Part shown: piece after piece, positions 56,414 to 63,095 of the stretch | Layout: each line of letters begins with the position of its first letter | How positions within the stretch are numbered: the stretch's first letter is position 1 | Origin: Caldilineae bacterium | GTDB taxonomy: Bacteria > Chloroflexota > Anaerolineae > Epilineales > Epilineaceae | Length of the DNA: 64,000 nucleotides | Direction: 5' to 3' | Assembly (NCBI GenBank): GCA_020634625.1 | Contig: JACKBJ010000018.1 | Span: forward strand, 1 to 64,000 | Position numbers and translations under genes: made by a program | The notes under the pieces: model-generated | Databases searched by the model: none | Told to the model about the DNA's origin: nothing | The model's input: the letters and a program-made list of their open reading frames with translations, nothing else

Positions 56414-57067
56414 CTAGTTGAGGCTGCGGATGACCGCGATGACCTTGCCCTGGATCTCGAGGTTGTCGAGCGCCACGTAGATCGGATCCATGGTCGGGTT
56501 GGCCGGCTGCAGCCGCACCCGACCGTTCTCGTGGTAGAAGCGCTTGAGGGTGGTTTCCTCGCGATCCTTGATCCAGGCCGCGACCATGTCGCCGTTGCTG
56601 GCGGTGTGGGTCGACTGCATGACCACGATGTCACCCTCGTTGATCAGGGCGTCGATCATCGAGTCACCCTTGACCCGCAGCGCATAGACCTTGTCGCCGC
56701 GCGGCACGATCTCGCGGGTGACCGAGATCATGTCCTGCTCGTCGGTCTCGAAGGCGGTGCGGGCATCCATGACCGGAACCGGCAGACCGGCCTGGATGGT
56801 GCCCACGATCGGCAGGCTGACGGTCGCGCCGTTGCCGGCGTCGACCATCGGGCGGGCCTTGGCGGTCAGCTTGAGCCCGCGCGATATCTGATCGTCGCGC
56901 TCCAGCAGCTCGAGGTCCTTGAGCTTGTTGAGGTGGTAGTTGACCACGCTGGTCGAGGAGATCCCGACGTCCTTGCCGATCTCGCGGATGGTCGGCGGGT
57001 AGCCGTGCTTGTCGATCGACGCGCCGATGAAGTCGAGGATCTTCTGCTGCCGTTCCGTGAGGGCCAC
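56414..57067 (-). CDS. lexA: LexA repressor
   Basis: 217 aa from a GTG at 57067 with AAGGAG 7 bases upstream; the product starts MALTERQQKILDFI, in register with the family, while an upstream ATG at 57115 is not needed. The winged helix (1-65) has the recognition helix ISSTSVVNYHLNKLK. Self-cleavage occurs at Ala93-Gly94 (IQAG); the catalytic dyad is Ser136 (KGDSMIDALI) and Lys175 (TLKRFY). It represses SOS genes until RecA filaments trigger its cleavage. Two SOS boxes cover its promoter, so it autoregulates. Confidence 0.97.
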   Translation of the reverse strand: MALTERQQKILDFIGASIDKHGYPPTIREIGKDVGISSTSVVNYHLNKLKDLELLERDDQISRGLKLTAKARPMVDAGNGATVSLPIVGTIQAGLPVPVMDARTAFETDEQDMISVTREIVPRGDKVYALRVKGDSMIDALINEGDIVVMQSTHTASNGDMVAAWIKDREETTLKRFYHENGRVRLQPANPTMDPIYVALDNLEIQGKVIAVIRSLN

Positions 57068-57191
57068 GTCGGGACTCCTTGTCGTGTCACGCAGCATCGA
57101 CTGAGGCGCCGGCATCCCGCTCTGGGCTGCGCGGCGTCACGTCGACCGGCCGATGGTTCGGCCGGCGCTGCCTTGGCCCGGGCAGGTCACC

Positions 57192-57205
57192 CGAACACTT
57201 GTGCG
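57192..57205. promoter_or_regulatory. LexA (SOS) box 1 upstream of lexA
   Basis: CGAAC-ACTT-GTGCG, one mismatch from the Gram-positive-type consensus CGAAC-N4-GTTCG. It lies between the -10 box and the start codon. Confidence 0.6.
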
Positions 57206-57206
57206 G

Positions 57207-57236
57207 AGTCTACCATGAACACCTGTTCGATGTCAA
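57207..57236 (-). promoter_or_regulatory. lexA promoter
   Basis: On the minus strand TTGACA (57231-57236), an 18-base spacer and TAGACT (57207-57212). A second TTGACA lies at 57248-57253, in the last codons of folK. The perfect SOS box 57216-57229 fills the spacer. Confidence 0.75.
57216..57229. promoter_or_regulatory. LexA (SOS) box 2 within the lexA promoter spacer
   Basis: TGAAC-ACCT-GTTCG: perfect GAAC-N4-GTTC arms between -35 and -10, an ideal place for repression. Confidence 0.8.
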
Positions 57237-57244
57237 GCCCATGC

Positions 57245-57772
57245 CTATGTCAAGCGCTGCCATGAGTCCAGCACCGGTCCGGCCGGCCAGACCCCGCTCC
57301 GATCGGCTTGCTCGGCCAGGGTCGCCATCGACGCACCCAGCAGCGGATGGCGCAGGCCGGGCGCCAGGTCGGCCAACGGCACCAGCACGAAGGCCCGCTC
57401 GTGCAGGCTGGGGTGGGGCAGGGTCAAGGCCGGCCAGCCGGGTCGGGCCGGCAGCGACAGCACCCGGTCCCCGTAGAGCAGCAGGTCGAGGTCGATCACC
57501 CGCGGGCCGAAGCGCGGGCCGCCGGCGCGACGCCCGATCTCGCGCTCGATGTGCTTGAACGCTCGCAGCAGCGCTCGCGGCGCCAGGCGGCTGTCGCCGG
57601 CCGCCACGCAGTTGAGGAAGTCCGGCTGGTCCAGCAGCCCGACCGGCGCCGTCTCGTAGACCGGCGAGACCTGCAGGCCTGGCAGCAGCGCCTCCAGGGC
57701 GGTCAGGGCCAGCCGCAGCCGACCGGCGCGATCGCCGATGTTGCTGCCCAGGCTGATGTAGACCCGATCCAC
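57245..57772 (-). CDS. folK: 2-amino-4-hydroxy-6-hydroxymethyldihydropteridine pyrophosphokinase
   Basis: 175 aa from a GTG at 57772, 19 bases after the upstream stop; the product starts with DRVYISLGSNIGDR, the HPPK opening. The pterin/Mg motif is seen as FGPRVIDLDLLLYG, and LPHPSLHERAFVLVPLADLAP is the signature of the family. It pyrophosphorylates the pterin precursor for folate synthesis. It lies at the end of a minus-strand gene string, and its last codons contain the distal TTGACA of the lexA region. Confidence 0.95.
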   Translation of the reverse strand: MDRVYISLGSNIGDRAGRLRLALTALEALLPGLQVSPVYETAPVGLLDQPDFLNCVAAGDSRLAPRALLRAFKHIEREIGRRAGGPRFGPRVIDLDLLLYGDRVLSLPARPGWPALTLPHPSLHERAFVLVPLADLAPGLRHPLLGASMATLAEQADRSGVWPAGPVLDSWQRLT

Positions 57773-57791
57773 GCGACCGCGGCCGGACCGA

Positions 57792-60188
57792 TTAGCGCCG
57801 GGCGACATAGGGCAGCAGGATCCGCGGCCGGCCGATCGCCGGGGTCGCGCTGGGCTGGGGCGAGGCGCTGGCCGTCGGGCTTGGCGGCGGCGTGCCGGCG
57901 CCGCTTGTCGCGGTCGGCATGGGTGTGGCGCTGGGCGTCTCGCCCGGGTCGGGGCTGACCACCGGCGTCGGCGAGGCCGGCGGCTCGGCCGTCGGCGAGG
58001 CCGGCGGCGGCTCGGTCGGTTCGAACGGCGGACGGGTGGGCGTCGCGGTGCGGCTGGGCGGCGGCGGCTGCTGGAGCGCGCGGACCCAGACCCCGGCCTG
58101 GCCGGCCGCGGCCAGCAGTCGGCCATCGGTCGGCAACCCGCCGAGGCTGAGGTGATGGACCTCCGCCTCGATCGGCAGGCCGGTCTCCGGCTGCCAGCTG
58201 GCGGCCAAGCCCTTGCCCTGGGCTCGGAAGAAGCCCGGCAGCGCCGGATCGCCCGCCTGGAGCGCGCCGCCCAGGAAGGCCAGGCCGTCGATGTCGAAGT
58301 CCGGCGAGAGCCAGGCGCTGCGCGGTCGCCATCCCGCTGGCAGGCCCTCCCCCCATGGGCTCCAGCTCTGGCCGCCATCCTGAGAGCGATAGACCAGCGC
58401 GCGGTCGGCCAGGCGATCGGCCGGCACGCGCTGCTCGGCCAGCGCCAGGAGCGAGAGGTCGCGCACGTAGCCGGGCGAGATCTGCAGGTCGTAGGCGCCG
58501 CGCAAGGGCAACGCGCTGGGAATGCGACCGACCTCGTCGAAGATCTCGCCGAACTCCGAGCGGAAGACCACGCCGCGATCGGTCATGAAGAACAGGCTCT
58601 CGAAGTCGGGGTCGTCGGGCGCCGCGCCCACCGCGACGATGCCGCTGGCGCCCGACTCCAGGAGCTCCCAGGTCTGACCATCGTCGAAGCTCTGGACCAG
58701 GCCGTTGCCGCCGAAGCCGTCCACGTATGGGGCCTCGAGCGCCAACAGCCGGAGCTGGCCGGTGGCGGTCCGGCCGATGGCGGCGATGGCGGGCGGAGCG
58801 CCGCCGGGCGCATCGCCGAAGGGCTCCCACGTGGCGCCGGCGTCGGTCGAACGCATCCGACCGGCGTAGATCCGGCCGTCGCTGTCGAAGTCGGGCGAGG
58901 CCAGCAGGCGGCCACCGGCCGGGATGCGCGGGCTGGCGATCCGCCAGGCGCCCCCGATCTCCGCGCGCAGGATCAGCGCCTCGCGCGCCTGTCGCGGCGA
59001 GCTGCGGGGCAGCCAGGCCAGGGCGAAGGCCAGACCGGCCTGGGGATCGCCGGGCGCCGCCACGTCGACCACCTCGAGCAGGCGCCGACCGCTGCCCCGG
59101 GTCTCGGGAGCCAGCTGCTGCAGTCCCAGGCCGCGTGTGCCGGCCCAGACCGCGCCGTCGATCGGATCGAGCTCGAGCGCGATCGGCTCGACCGGAAGCC
59201 TGGCCAGGCGCTGCCAGCCGCCGCCGTCGTCGTCGCTGCAGTGCACCGCCCCCGTGTCGAAGCCGGCGCAGACGCGGGCGCCTCCGCCCGGCAGGCCGCC
59301 GGCCGCCAGCGCCGTCAGCCGCGCCGGCGGCGCCTCGGGCAGGCTCAGGTCGCGCCAGCTGGCGCCCGCATCCGGGCTGAAGCGAAGACGGTCCGAGCCC
59401 GCGTCCGGCGCGACGGCGTAGTAGATCCGATCGTCGGGAGCGGTGAGCAGCCAGGGTCGCGCAGCGGGCTCCTCGGTCGCGACCGGTCCGCGCGGCTCCC
59501 AGTCGGCGCCGCCATCCGGGCTACGGAAGAGCGCGCGCCCGACCAGCGCGTAGACCGTCTGACCGCCGTCGGCGGCGGCCAGTCGCCAGACCGGGCCGCT
59601 GGCGCCGAAGCGGCCCAGATCCTGCCAGCGCCAGCCGAGGCCGCGATCGTCCGTGACGGCGACCAGGGCCGGCAGGCCGCCCCAGGCCGCGTAGACCCGG
59701 TCGCCGGCGGTGGCCGCCAGCGTGTCCAGCGCTTCGACGCCGCTGGGCCCGGAGCGCAGGGTCCAGGTCTGCCCCGCGTCGGTCGTGAAGGCCAGCCCGG
59801 GGTTGGCCTTGAGCGCGGCGTAGACCCGCAGACCGCTGCCGTCGGCCGGGGCGCGGACCATCTCGACCAGGGCCGGACGATCGGCCGGCGAGGCCAGCTC
59901 GACCGGCAACCAGGTTCGGCCGCCGTCGACCGATCGATGCATCGCGTTGCCGTCCGCGACGAAGAGCATCGGACGCGGTGCGCCGGTCGCGGTCCCCAGG
60001 GTCAGAAGATCGGTCACGACGTCGCCGACCAGCCCCTCGACCCAGGGCGTCCAGGGCTCGACCCGCTGGGCGCTGGCGCTCGGGCGCTGGCCGCGCGCCA
60101 GCGCGAAGGCCAGCGCCAGCCCGGCGCAGATGCCCAGGCCAGCGGCCAGATGACGGCGCTGTCGCCGCCTCGCGATCGCTTCTGGCAT
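57792..60188 (-). CDS. Secreted sortilin/BNR-repeat protein with Pro/Thr-rich tail
   Basis: 798 aa from the ATG at 60188 (GAGGAG 7 bases upstream). A signal peptide follows the Arg-rich start (LAAGLGICAGLALAFALARG). Residues about 40-700 are a beta-propeller of the sortilin/BNR kind with Asp boxes: RSVDGGRTWLP, TTDAGQTWTLR, RSPDGGADWEP, RFSPDAGASWRD, RSTDAGATWEP, QSFDDGQTWEL and RSQDGGQSWSP. A Pro/Thr/Ser linker (about 715-785) leads to the end PRILLPYVARR, the LP-type tail seen in other secreted proteins here. Such propellers occur in exo-sialidases and in photosystem II stability-like proteins, but no catalytic residues were identified. Role unknown, likely cell-surface. Confidence 0.8.
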   Translation of the reverse strand: MPEAIARRRQRRHLAAGLGICAGLALAFALARGQRPSASAQRVEPWTPWVEGLVGDVVTDLLTLGTATGAPRPMLFVADGNAMHRSVDGGRTWLPVELASPADRPALVEMVRAPADGSGLRVYAALKANPGLAFTTDAGQTWTLRSGPSGVEALDTLAATAGDRVYAAWGGLPALVAVTDDRGLGWRWQDLGRFGASGPVWRLAAADGGQTVYALVGRALFRSPDGGADWEPRGPVATEEPAARPWLLTAPDDRIYYAVAPDAGSDRLRFSPDAGASWRDLSLPEAPPARLTALAAGGLPGGGARVCAGFDTGAVHCSDDDGGGWQRLARLPVEPIALELDPIDGAVWAGTRGLGLQQLAPETRGSGRRLLEVVDVAAPGDPQAGLAFALAWLPRSSPRQAREALILRAEIGGAWRIASPRIPAGGRLLASPDFDSDGRIYAGRMRSTDAGATWEPFGDAPGGAPPAIAAIGRTATGQLRLLALEAPYVDGFGGNGLVQSFDDGQTWELLESGASGIVAVGAAPDDPDFESLFFMTDRGVVFRSEFGEIFDEVGRIPSALPLRGAYDLQISPGYVRDLSLLALAEQRVPADRLADRALVYRSQDGGQSWSPWGEGLPAGWRPRSAWLSPDFDIDGLAFLGGALQAGDPALPGFFRAQGKGLAASWQPETGLPIEAEVHHLSLGGLPTDGRLLAAAGQAGVWVRALQQPPPPSRTATPTRPPFEPTEPPPASPTAEPPASPTPVVSPDPGETPSATPMPTATSGAGTPPPSPTASASPQPSATPAIGRPRILLPYVARR

Positions 60189-60243
60189 GATCAAGCTCCT
60201 CGATCAGGTCGCGCCGGCGGAACGGGCCGCCGGACCCCAGGCT

Positions 60244-60735
60244 TCAGCCCCGCCGCGGTCGGCCGGCCTGCAGCCAGGCGCCGAGCAGGAGCCCGGACAG
60301 CAGATGCGCCGCCAGGAGCGCGCGGCCTCCCAGGAGCTGGGGCAGGGCCGGGTCGAGCGCCGGCAGGATCGACCAGCGAGCCAGGGCCCAGCCGACGAGC
60401 CCGGACAGGCCGCCCCAGGCCAAGGGTTGATCCTCGGGCAGGCGCAGCAGCAGGCCGGCCAGCAGCGCGCCGAAGCTGGCGCCGGCCAGCAGCGCGATCA
60501 GCGCCCCGCCGAGGCTGGCGTCGGCGTAGAAGTTGTCGAAGGCCTGGGGCGCCGCGCTCTGCAGCCAGCGCACGAGCCAGGCGCCGATGGCGTTCGCGCC
60601 GGCGAGGGCCGAGTGGCCCGCCGCGACGGCGGCGGTGCCGAGCACCGCGACGTAGGCCGCGCCTGCCAGCAGTCCGCCCAGCGCACCGTAGAGGACCTCG
60701 AGAACCGCCGACGGCGCGGGATCGACGCGGGTCAC
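60244..60735 (-). CDS. Small polytopic membrane protein
   Basis: 163 aa with a GTG start at 60735 that overlaps the upstream stop as GTGA. It is strongly hydrophobic with about four helices and Gly/Ala-rich segments (LYGALGGLLAGAAYVAVLG, ALIALLAGASFGALLAGLLL). No family is recognised. It lies in a string of minus-strand genes from the SufR-like regulator to folK. Confidence 0.6.
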   Translation of the reverse strand: MTRVDPAPSAVLEVLYGALGGLLAGAAYVAVLGTAAVAAGHSALAGANAIGAWLVRWLQSAAPQAFDNFYADASLGGALIALLAGASFGALLAGLLLRLPEDQPLAWGGLSGLVGWALARWSILPALDPALPQLLGGRALLAAHLLSGLLLGAWLQAGRPRRG

Positions 60736-60890
60736 GGCGTGGTGTCGGGGGTCGGAGGCAGGGCCCGCGGCTCGGGCTCGGACCGGGTCTCGAGCGGGTT
60801 CACCAGCGCCAGCAGGCCGCCGGCGAGGATGCCGAGGAGCAGGCCCAGCCTGAAGAAGCCCTGGCCTCGACGCTGCTTCTGCTCAGCCAT
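60732..60890 (-). CDS. 52-aa single-helix membrane protein
   Basis: From the ATG at 60890 with GGAG 7 bases upstream. A basic start MAEQKQRRGQGF, one membrane helix (LGLLLGILAGGLLALV), then an acidic, Pro-rich tail. Too short to classify, but the ribosome site and the GTGA coupling to the next gene support it as real. Confidence 0.6.
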   Translation of the reverse strand: MAEQKQRRGQGFFRLGLLLGILAGGLLALVNPLETRSEPEPRALPPTPDTTP

Positions 60891-60978
60891 GTGCCGACTC
60901 CGATGTCGGGGCCGGACGCGGTCGCCGGCGACGCGGAGGCCCGCGGTCTGGTTCGCGCGGACCGGATCGAGCAGGATT

Positions 60979-61602
60979 CTAGCACGCTCCCGCCGGTCGG
61001 ATGCGGAAGACGCAGGCCGCGTCACCGTCGAGCCGCCATCGCTCGCGCGTGACCTCGCCGCCGACGGTGGCGCGGATGAGGGCCAGGTCCAGCGAACAGA
61101 CCTCGTCGTGGCGCTCGCCCAGCTCGGCATAGGGGCAGCCCAGCTCGTGCAGCAGGAAGTCGCCGCCCGAGGGCTCCCAGCGGGCCGGGAAGCCCTGATC
61201 GTCCAGGATCTCCACCAGCAGGTCGAGGCGGGCTTCGAGCCCCTCGGCCGCGTCGATCGCGGCGCGCCGATCGGCCACCACCCCCGCGGCCATCGCGCTG
61301 AAGAAGCGCTCGGCACCGCCCTGGTCCAGCTGCTTGACCAGGTCGAGCAGTTGGCTGGCGAGCGACGCGTAGCGGCCCTCGCAGAGGGCGCCGGCACCCT
61401 CGGGGCTCAGGCGATAGACGTGCCGGGGCCGGCCTCGGCCGGCCGGCTCGGACACCACGTCCACCAGGCCGCGCTCGCGCAGCAGCTTGAGGTGATGGCG
61501 CACCGTGACCGGCGCCAGGTCGACGGCCTGTGCCAGCCGATCGACCGGCGCCGCACCCGCATGGCGCAGGTAGTCCAGGATCGCGCGACGGCTGCCTTGC
61601 AT
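60979..61602 (-). CDS. SufR-like Fe-S-dependent transcriptional regulator
   Basis: 207 aa from the ATG at 61602 (AAGGAG 9 bases upstream). An N-terminal winged helix (ILDYLRHAG, LAPVTVRHHLKLLRERGLVD, GRGRPRHVYRLSP) is of the ArsR/DeoR-like kind used by SufR. The C-terminal part has Cys-x12-Cys (CPYAELGERHDEVC) and a further Cys 27 residues later, close to the cluster-binding spacing of cyanobacterial and mycobacterial SufR. It is divergent from the IscA/SufA-like gene and close to sufB, so it probably binds an Fe-S cluster and controls the Suf genes. It is distinct from the Rrf2 protein, also a candidate Suf regulator. Confidence 0.82.
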   Translation of the reverse strand: MQGSRRAILDYLRHAGAAPVDRLAQAVDLAPVTVRHHLKLLRERGLVDVVSEPAGRGRPRHVYRLSPEGAGALCEGRYASLASQLLDLVKQLDQGGAERFFSAMAAGVVADRRAAIDAAEGLEARLDLLVEILDDQGFPARWEPSGGDFLLHELGCPYAELGERHDEVCSLDLALIRATVGGEVTRERWRLDGDAACVFRIRPAGAC

Positions 61603-61624
61603 GGCGGATCGCTCCTTCCCGCCG

Positions 61625-61653
61625 AGTATATCGTCGCCGACTGCGTCGGTCAA
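61625..61653 (-). promoter_or_regulatory. Promoter of the SufR-like gene
   Basis: On the minus strand TTGACC (61648-61653), a 17-base spacer and TATACT (61625-61630), followed 22 bases later by the ATG. Directly next to the 9-bp inverted repeat. Confidence 0.7.
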
Positions 61654-61655
61654 CG

Positions 61656-61683
61656 AATATCGCTGATGGCGACAAGCGATATT
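61656..61683. promoter_or_regulatory. Candidate SufR-like operator (9-bp inverted repeat)
   Basis: AATATCGCT (61656-61664), 10-base spacer, AGCGATATT (61675-61683), perfect arms. It touches the -35 of the regulator on the left and overlaps the first two bases of the -35 of the IscA-like gene on the right, so one dimer could control both genes. It differs from the known SufR sites of cyanobacteria (CAAC-N6-GTTG). Confidence 0.65.
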
Positions 61684-61711
61684 GCGCTGGCCAGAGGCCC
61701 TATGCTAGAAT
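61682..61711 (+). promoter_or_regulatory. Promoter of the IscA-like gene
   Basis: TTGCGC (61682-61687), an 18-base spacer and TAGAAT (61706-61711). The -35 overlaps the right arm of the inverted repeat. Confidence 0.6.
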
Positions 61712-61805
61712 GCCGGCCCAAGGAGCCGCGAGCGTCTCGAGGTCCTTTGTTCGATTGCCATCCCATCCCGCCGGCAAGACCCGGTCGACCGTGGAGGAAC
61801 ACGCG

Positions 61806-62240
61806 ATGATCCGCGAAGACATCCCGCTCATCCAGCACAAGCCCGCCGCCGTGGCAGCCCCGATCACGATCACGCCCGCGGCCGCAGCCAAGCTGCGGGA
61901 TGTCATCGCGTCCAAGGGCCTGGAGAAGGCCGGCCTGCGCGTCTTCGTCAGCGGAGGCGGTTGCTCGGGCCTGCAGTACGGCATGGCCTTCGAGACCCAG
62001 GGCGGCGAAGACCAGGACATCAGCTTCAGCGCCGAGGGGCTCGACGTCTACGTCGACCCGATCAGCATCCAGTACGTCCAGGGCGCGCACATCGACTTCG
62101 TCGACAGCCTGATGGGCGGTGGCTTCAAGATCGAGAACCCGAACGCGGCCAGCAGCTGCGGCTGCGGAACCTCCTTCAAGCCCAAGGGCGAGGCCGAGTC
62201 CGCCCCGGCGGCCGGCGGTGGTTGCGGCTGCAGCCACTGA
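61806..62240 (+). CDS. A-type iron-sulfur carrier protein (IscA/SufA/ErpA family)
   Basis: 144 aa from the ATG at 61806 (GGAGGA 7 bases upstream). The HesB-like domain has GLRVFVSGGGCSGLQYGMAF (first conserved Cys) and SSCGCGTSF (CGC motif), the three ligands for a bound cluster. An N-terminal extension of about 20 residues and a C-terminal tail GGGCGCSH, with two extra Cys, are unusual; the tail could bind a metal or protect the cluster. It delivers Fe-S clusters to target proteins. Ordered with the Rrf2 regulator and sufB on the same strand, and divergent from the SufR-like gene. Confidence 0.92.
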   Translation: MIREDIPLIQHKPAAVAAPITITPAAAAKLRDVIASKGLEKAGLRVFVSGGGCSGLQYGMAFETQGGEDQDISFSAEGLDVYVDPISIQYVQGAHIDFVDSLMGGGFKIENPNAASSCGCGTSFKPKGEAESAPAAGGGCGCSH

Positions 62241-62300
62241 GCCGATGGGCCGGATCGGGTCGGGCCTGAAGCTCGCCCCGACGCCGACATCTCGAAATCC

Positions 62301-62343
62301 ACGCAGCGGAGGCGGGGGCTCCAAGCCACCGCCTCCGCTGCGT
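62301..62343 (+). terminator. Terminator-like hairpin after the IscA-like gene
   Basis: A 15-bp perfect stem (ACGCAGCGGAGGCGG with its complement, 13-base loop), 60 bases after the stop. No T-run. It separates this gene from the Rrf2 promoter. Confidence 0.65.
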
Positions 62344-62407
62344 GTCAACCGGGTTGCGAAAACGCCCAGGTAAGCCGGACAGGACCCGTCTCGGCCTGAA
62401 CAAGGAC

Positions 62408-62436
62408 TTGACGAGGCTCGGTCCAGGCGGTATCAT
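62408..62436 (+). promoter_or_regulatory. Promoter of the Rrf2-sufB unit
   Basis: TTGACG (62408-62413), a 17-base spacer and TATCAT (62431-62436). One of the best-scoring promoters by eye. Confidence 0.75.
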
Positions 62437-62444
62437 CGCCAATT

Positions 62445-62461
62445 GGAACCACTCCGGTTCC
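62445..62461. promoter_or_regulatory. Inverted repeat just downstream of the Rrf2 promoter
   Basis: GGAACC-ACTCC-GGTTCC, perfect 6-bp arms, at or beyond the expected transcription start. A candidate operator for the Rrf2 protein itself, or a stem in its leader. Confidence 0.5.
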
Positions 62462-62513
62462 CTATCCGGCCTGGCCGGCGATCGAGCCCGCCACGTCCGT
62501 CGAGGCCCCGCGC

Positions 62514-63020
62514 ATGATCCGCATCACCAAACAGGCCGACTACGGCATCATCCTGCTCCTGCGCCTGGCGCGGGATCCGGGCACCGTGCGATCGGCCAAC
62601 GATCTGGCCGAGGCAACCGCGCTGCCCGCGCCGATGGCCGGCAAGATCCTCAAGTCATTGGCGCGCGAAGGCCTGCTCAGCTCCAAGCGCGGCGCCCAGG
62701 GAGGCTACTGTCTGGCCCGCCCGCCCGAGGCGATCTCGGTGGCCGACATCGTCTCCGCGCTCGACGGTCCGATCGCCGTCACCGACTGCCTGGACGAGGC
62801 CTGCGGCTGCGAGCGCCGACCCGACTGCCCGACCCACGGCCATTGGCGCTGGATCAACGGCGCCATCCAGTCGGCGCTGGACAGCGTGAGCCTGGCCGCG
62901 ATGCTGGAGCCCGCGCCGACCCGCTGGCTCCGACCGGCCGGGATCGAGCCGATGGACCGGCTCGCCCTGGTCGAACGGCTCGAGCGGATCCCCGGCGCGG
63001 TCGACGCCCAGCCGCACTGA
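62514..63020 (+). CDS. Rrf2-family transcriptional regulator (SUF-type)
   Basis: 168 aa. The ATG at 62514 is preceded by CCGTCGAGGC, a modest ribosome site. The winged helix MIRITKQADYGIILLLRLAR matches the opening of Rrf2 regulators associated with Suf operons, and the helix GLLSSKRGAQGGYCLARPP is the DNA-contact region with the family's GGxxLA signature. Four Cys (DCLDEACGCERRPDC) form a likely Fe-S site as in IscR. It lies 75 bases before sufB and probably represses the suf genes when clusters are plentiful. The C-terminal 55 residues are longer than in IscR and of unknown role. Confidence 0.9.
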   Translation: MIRITKQADYGIILLLRLARDPGTVRSANDLAEATALPAPMAGKILKSLAREGLLSSKRGAQGGYCLARPPEAISVADIVSALDGPIAVTDCLDEACGCERRPDCPTHGHWRWINGAIQSALDSVSLAAMLEPAPTRWLRPAGIEPMDRLALVERLERIPGAVDAQPH

Positions 63021-63095
63021 ACGACGATCCGCGCGGCGCGGCCAGCGCCCCGGTCACACCGAACCGACGATCGCCAACCCGAACACGAGGGAATC

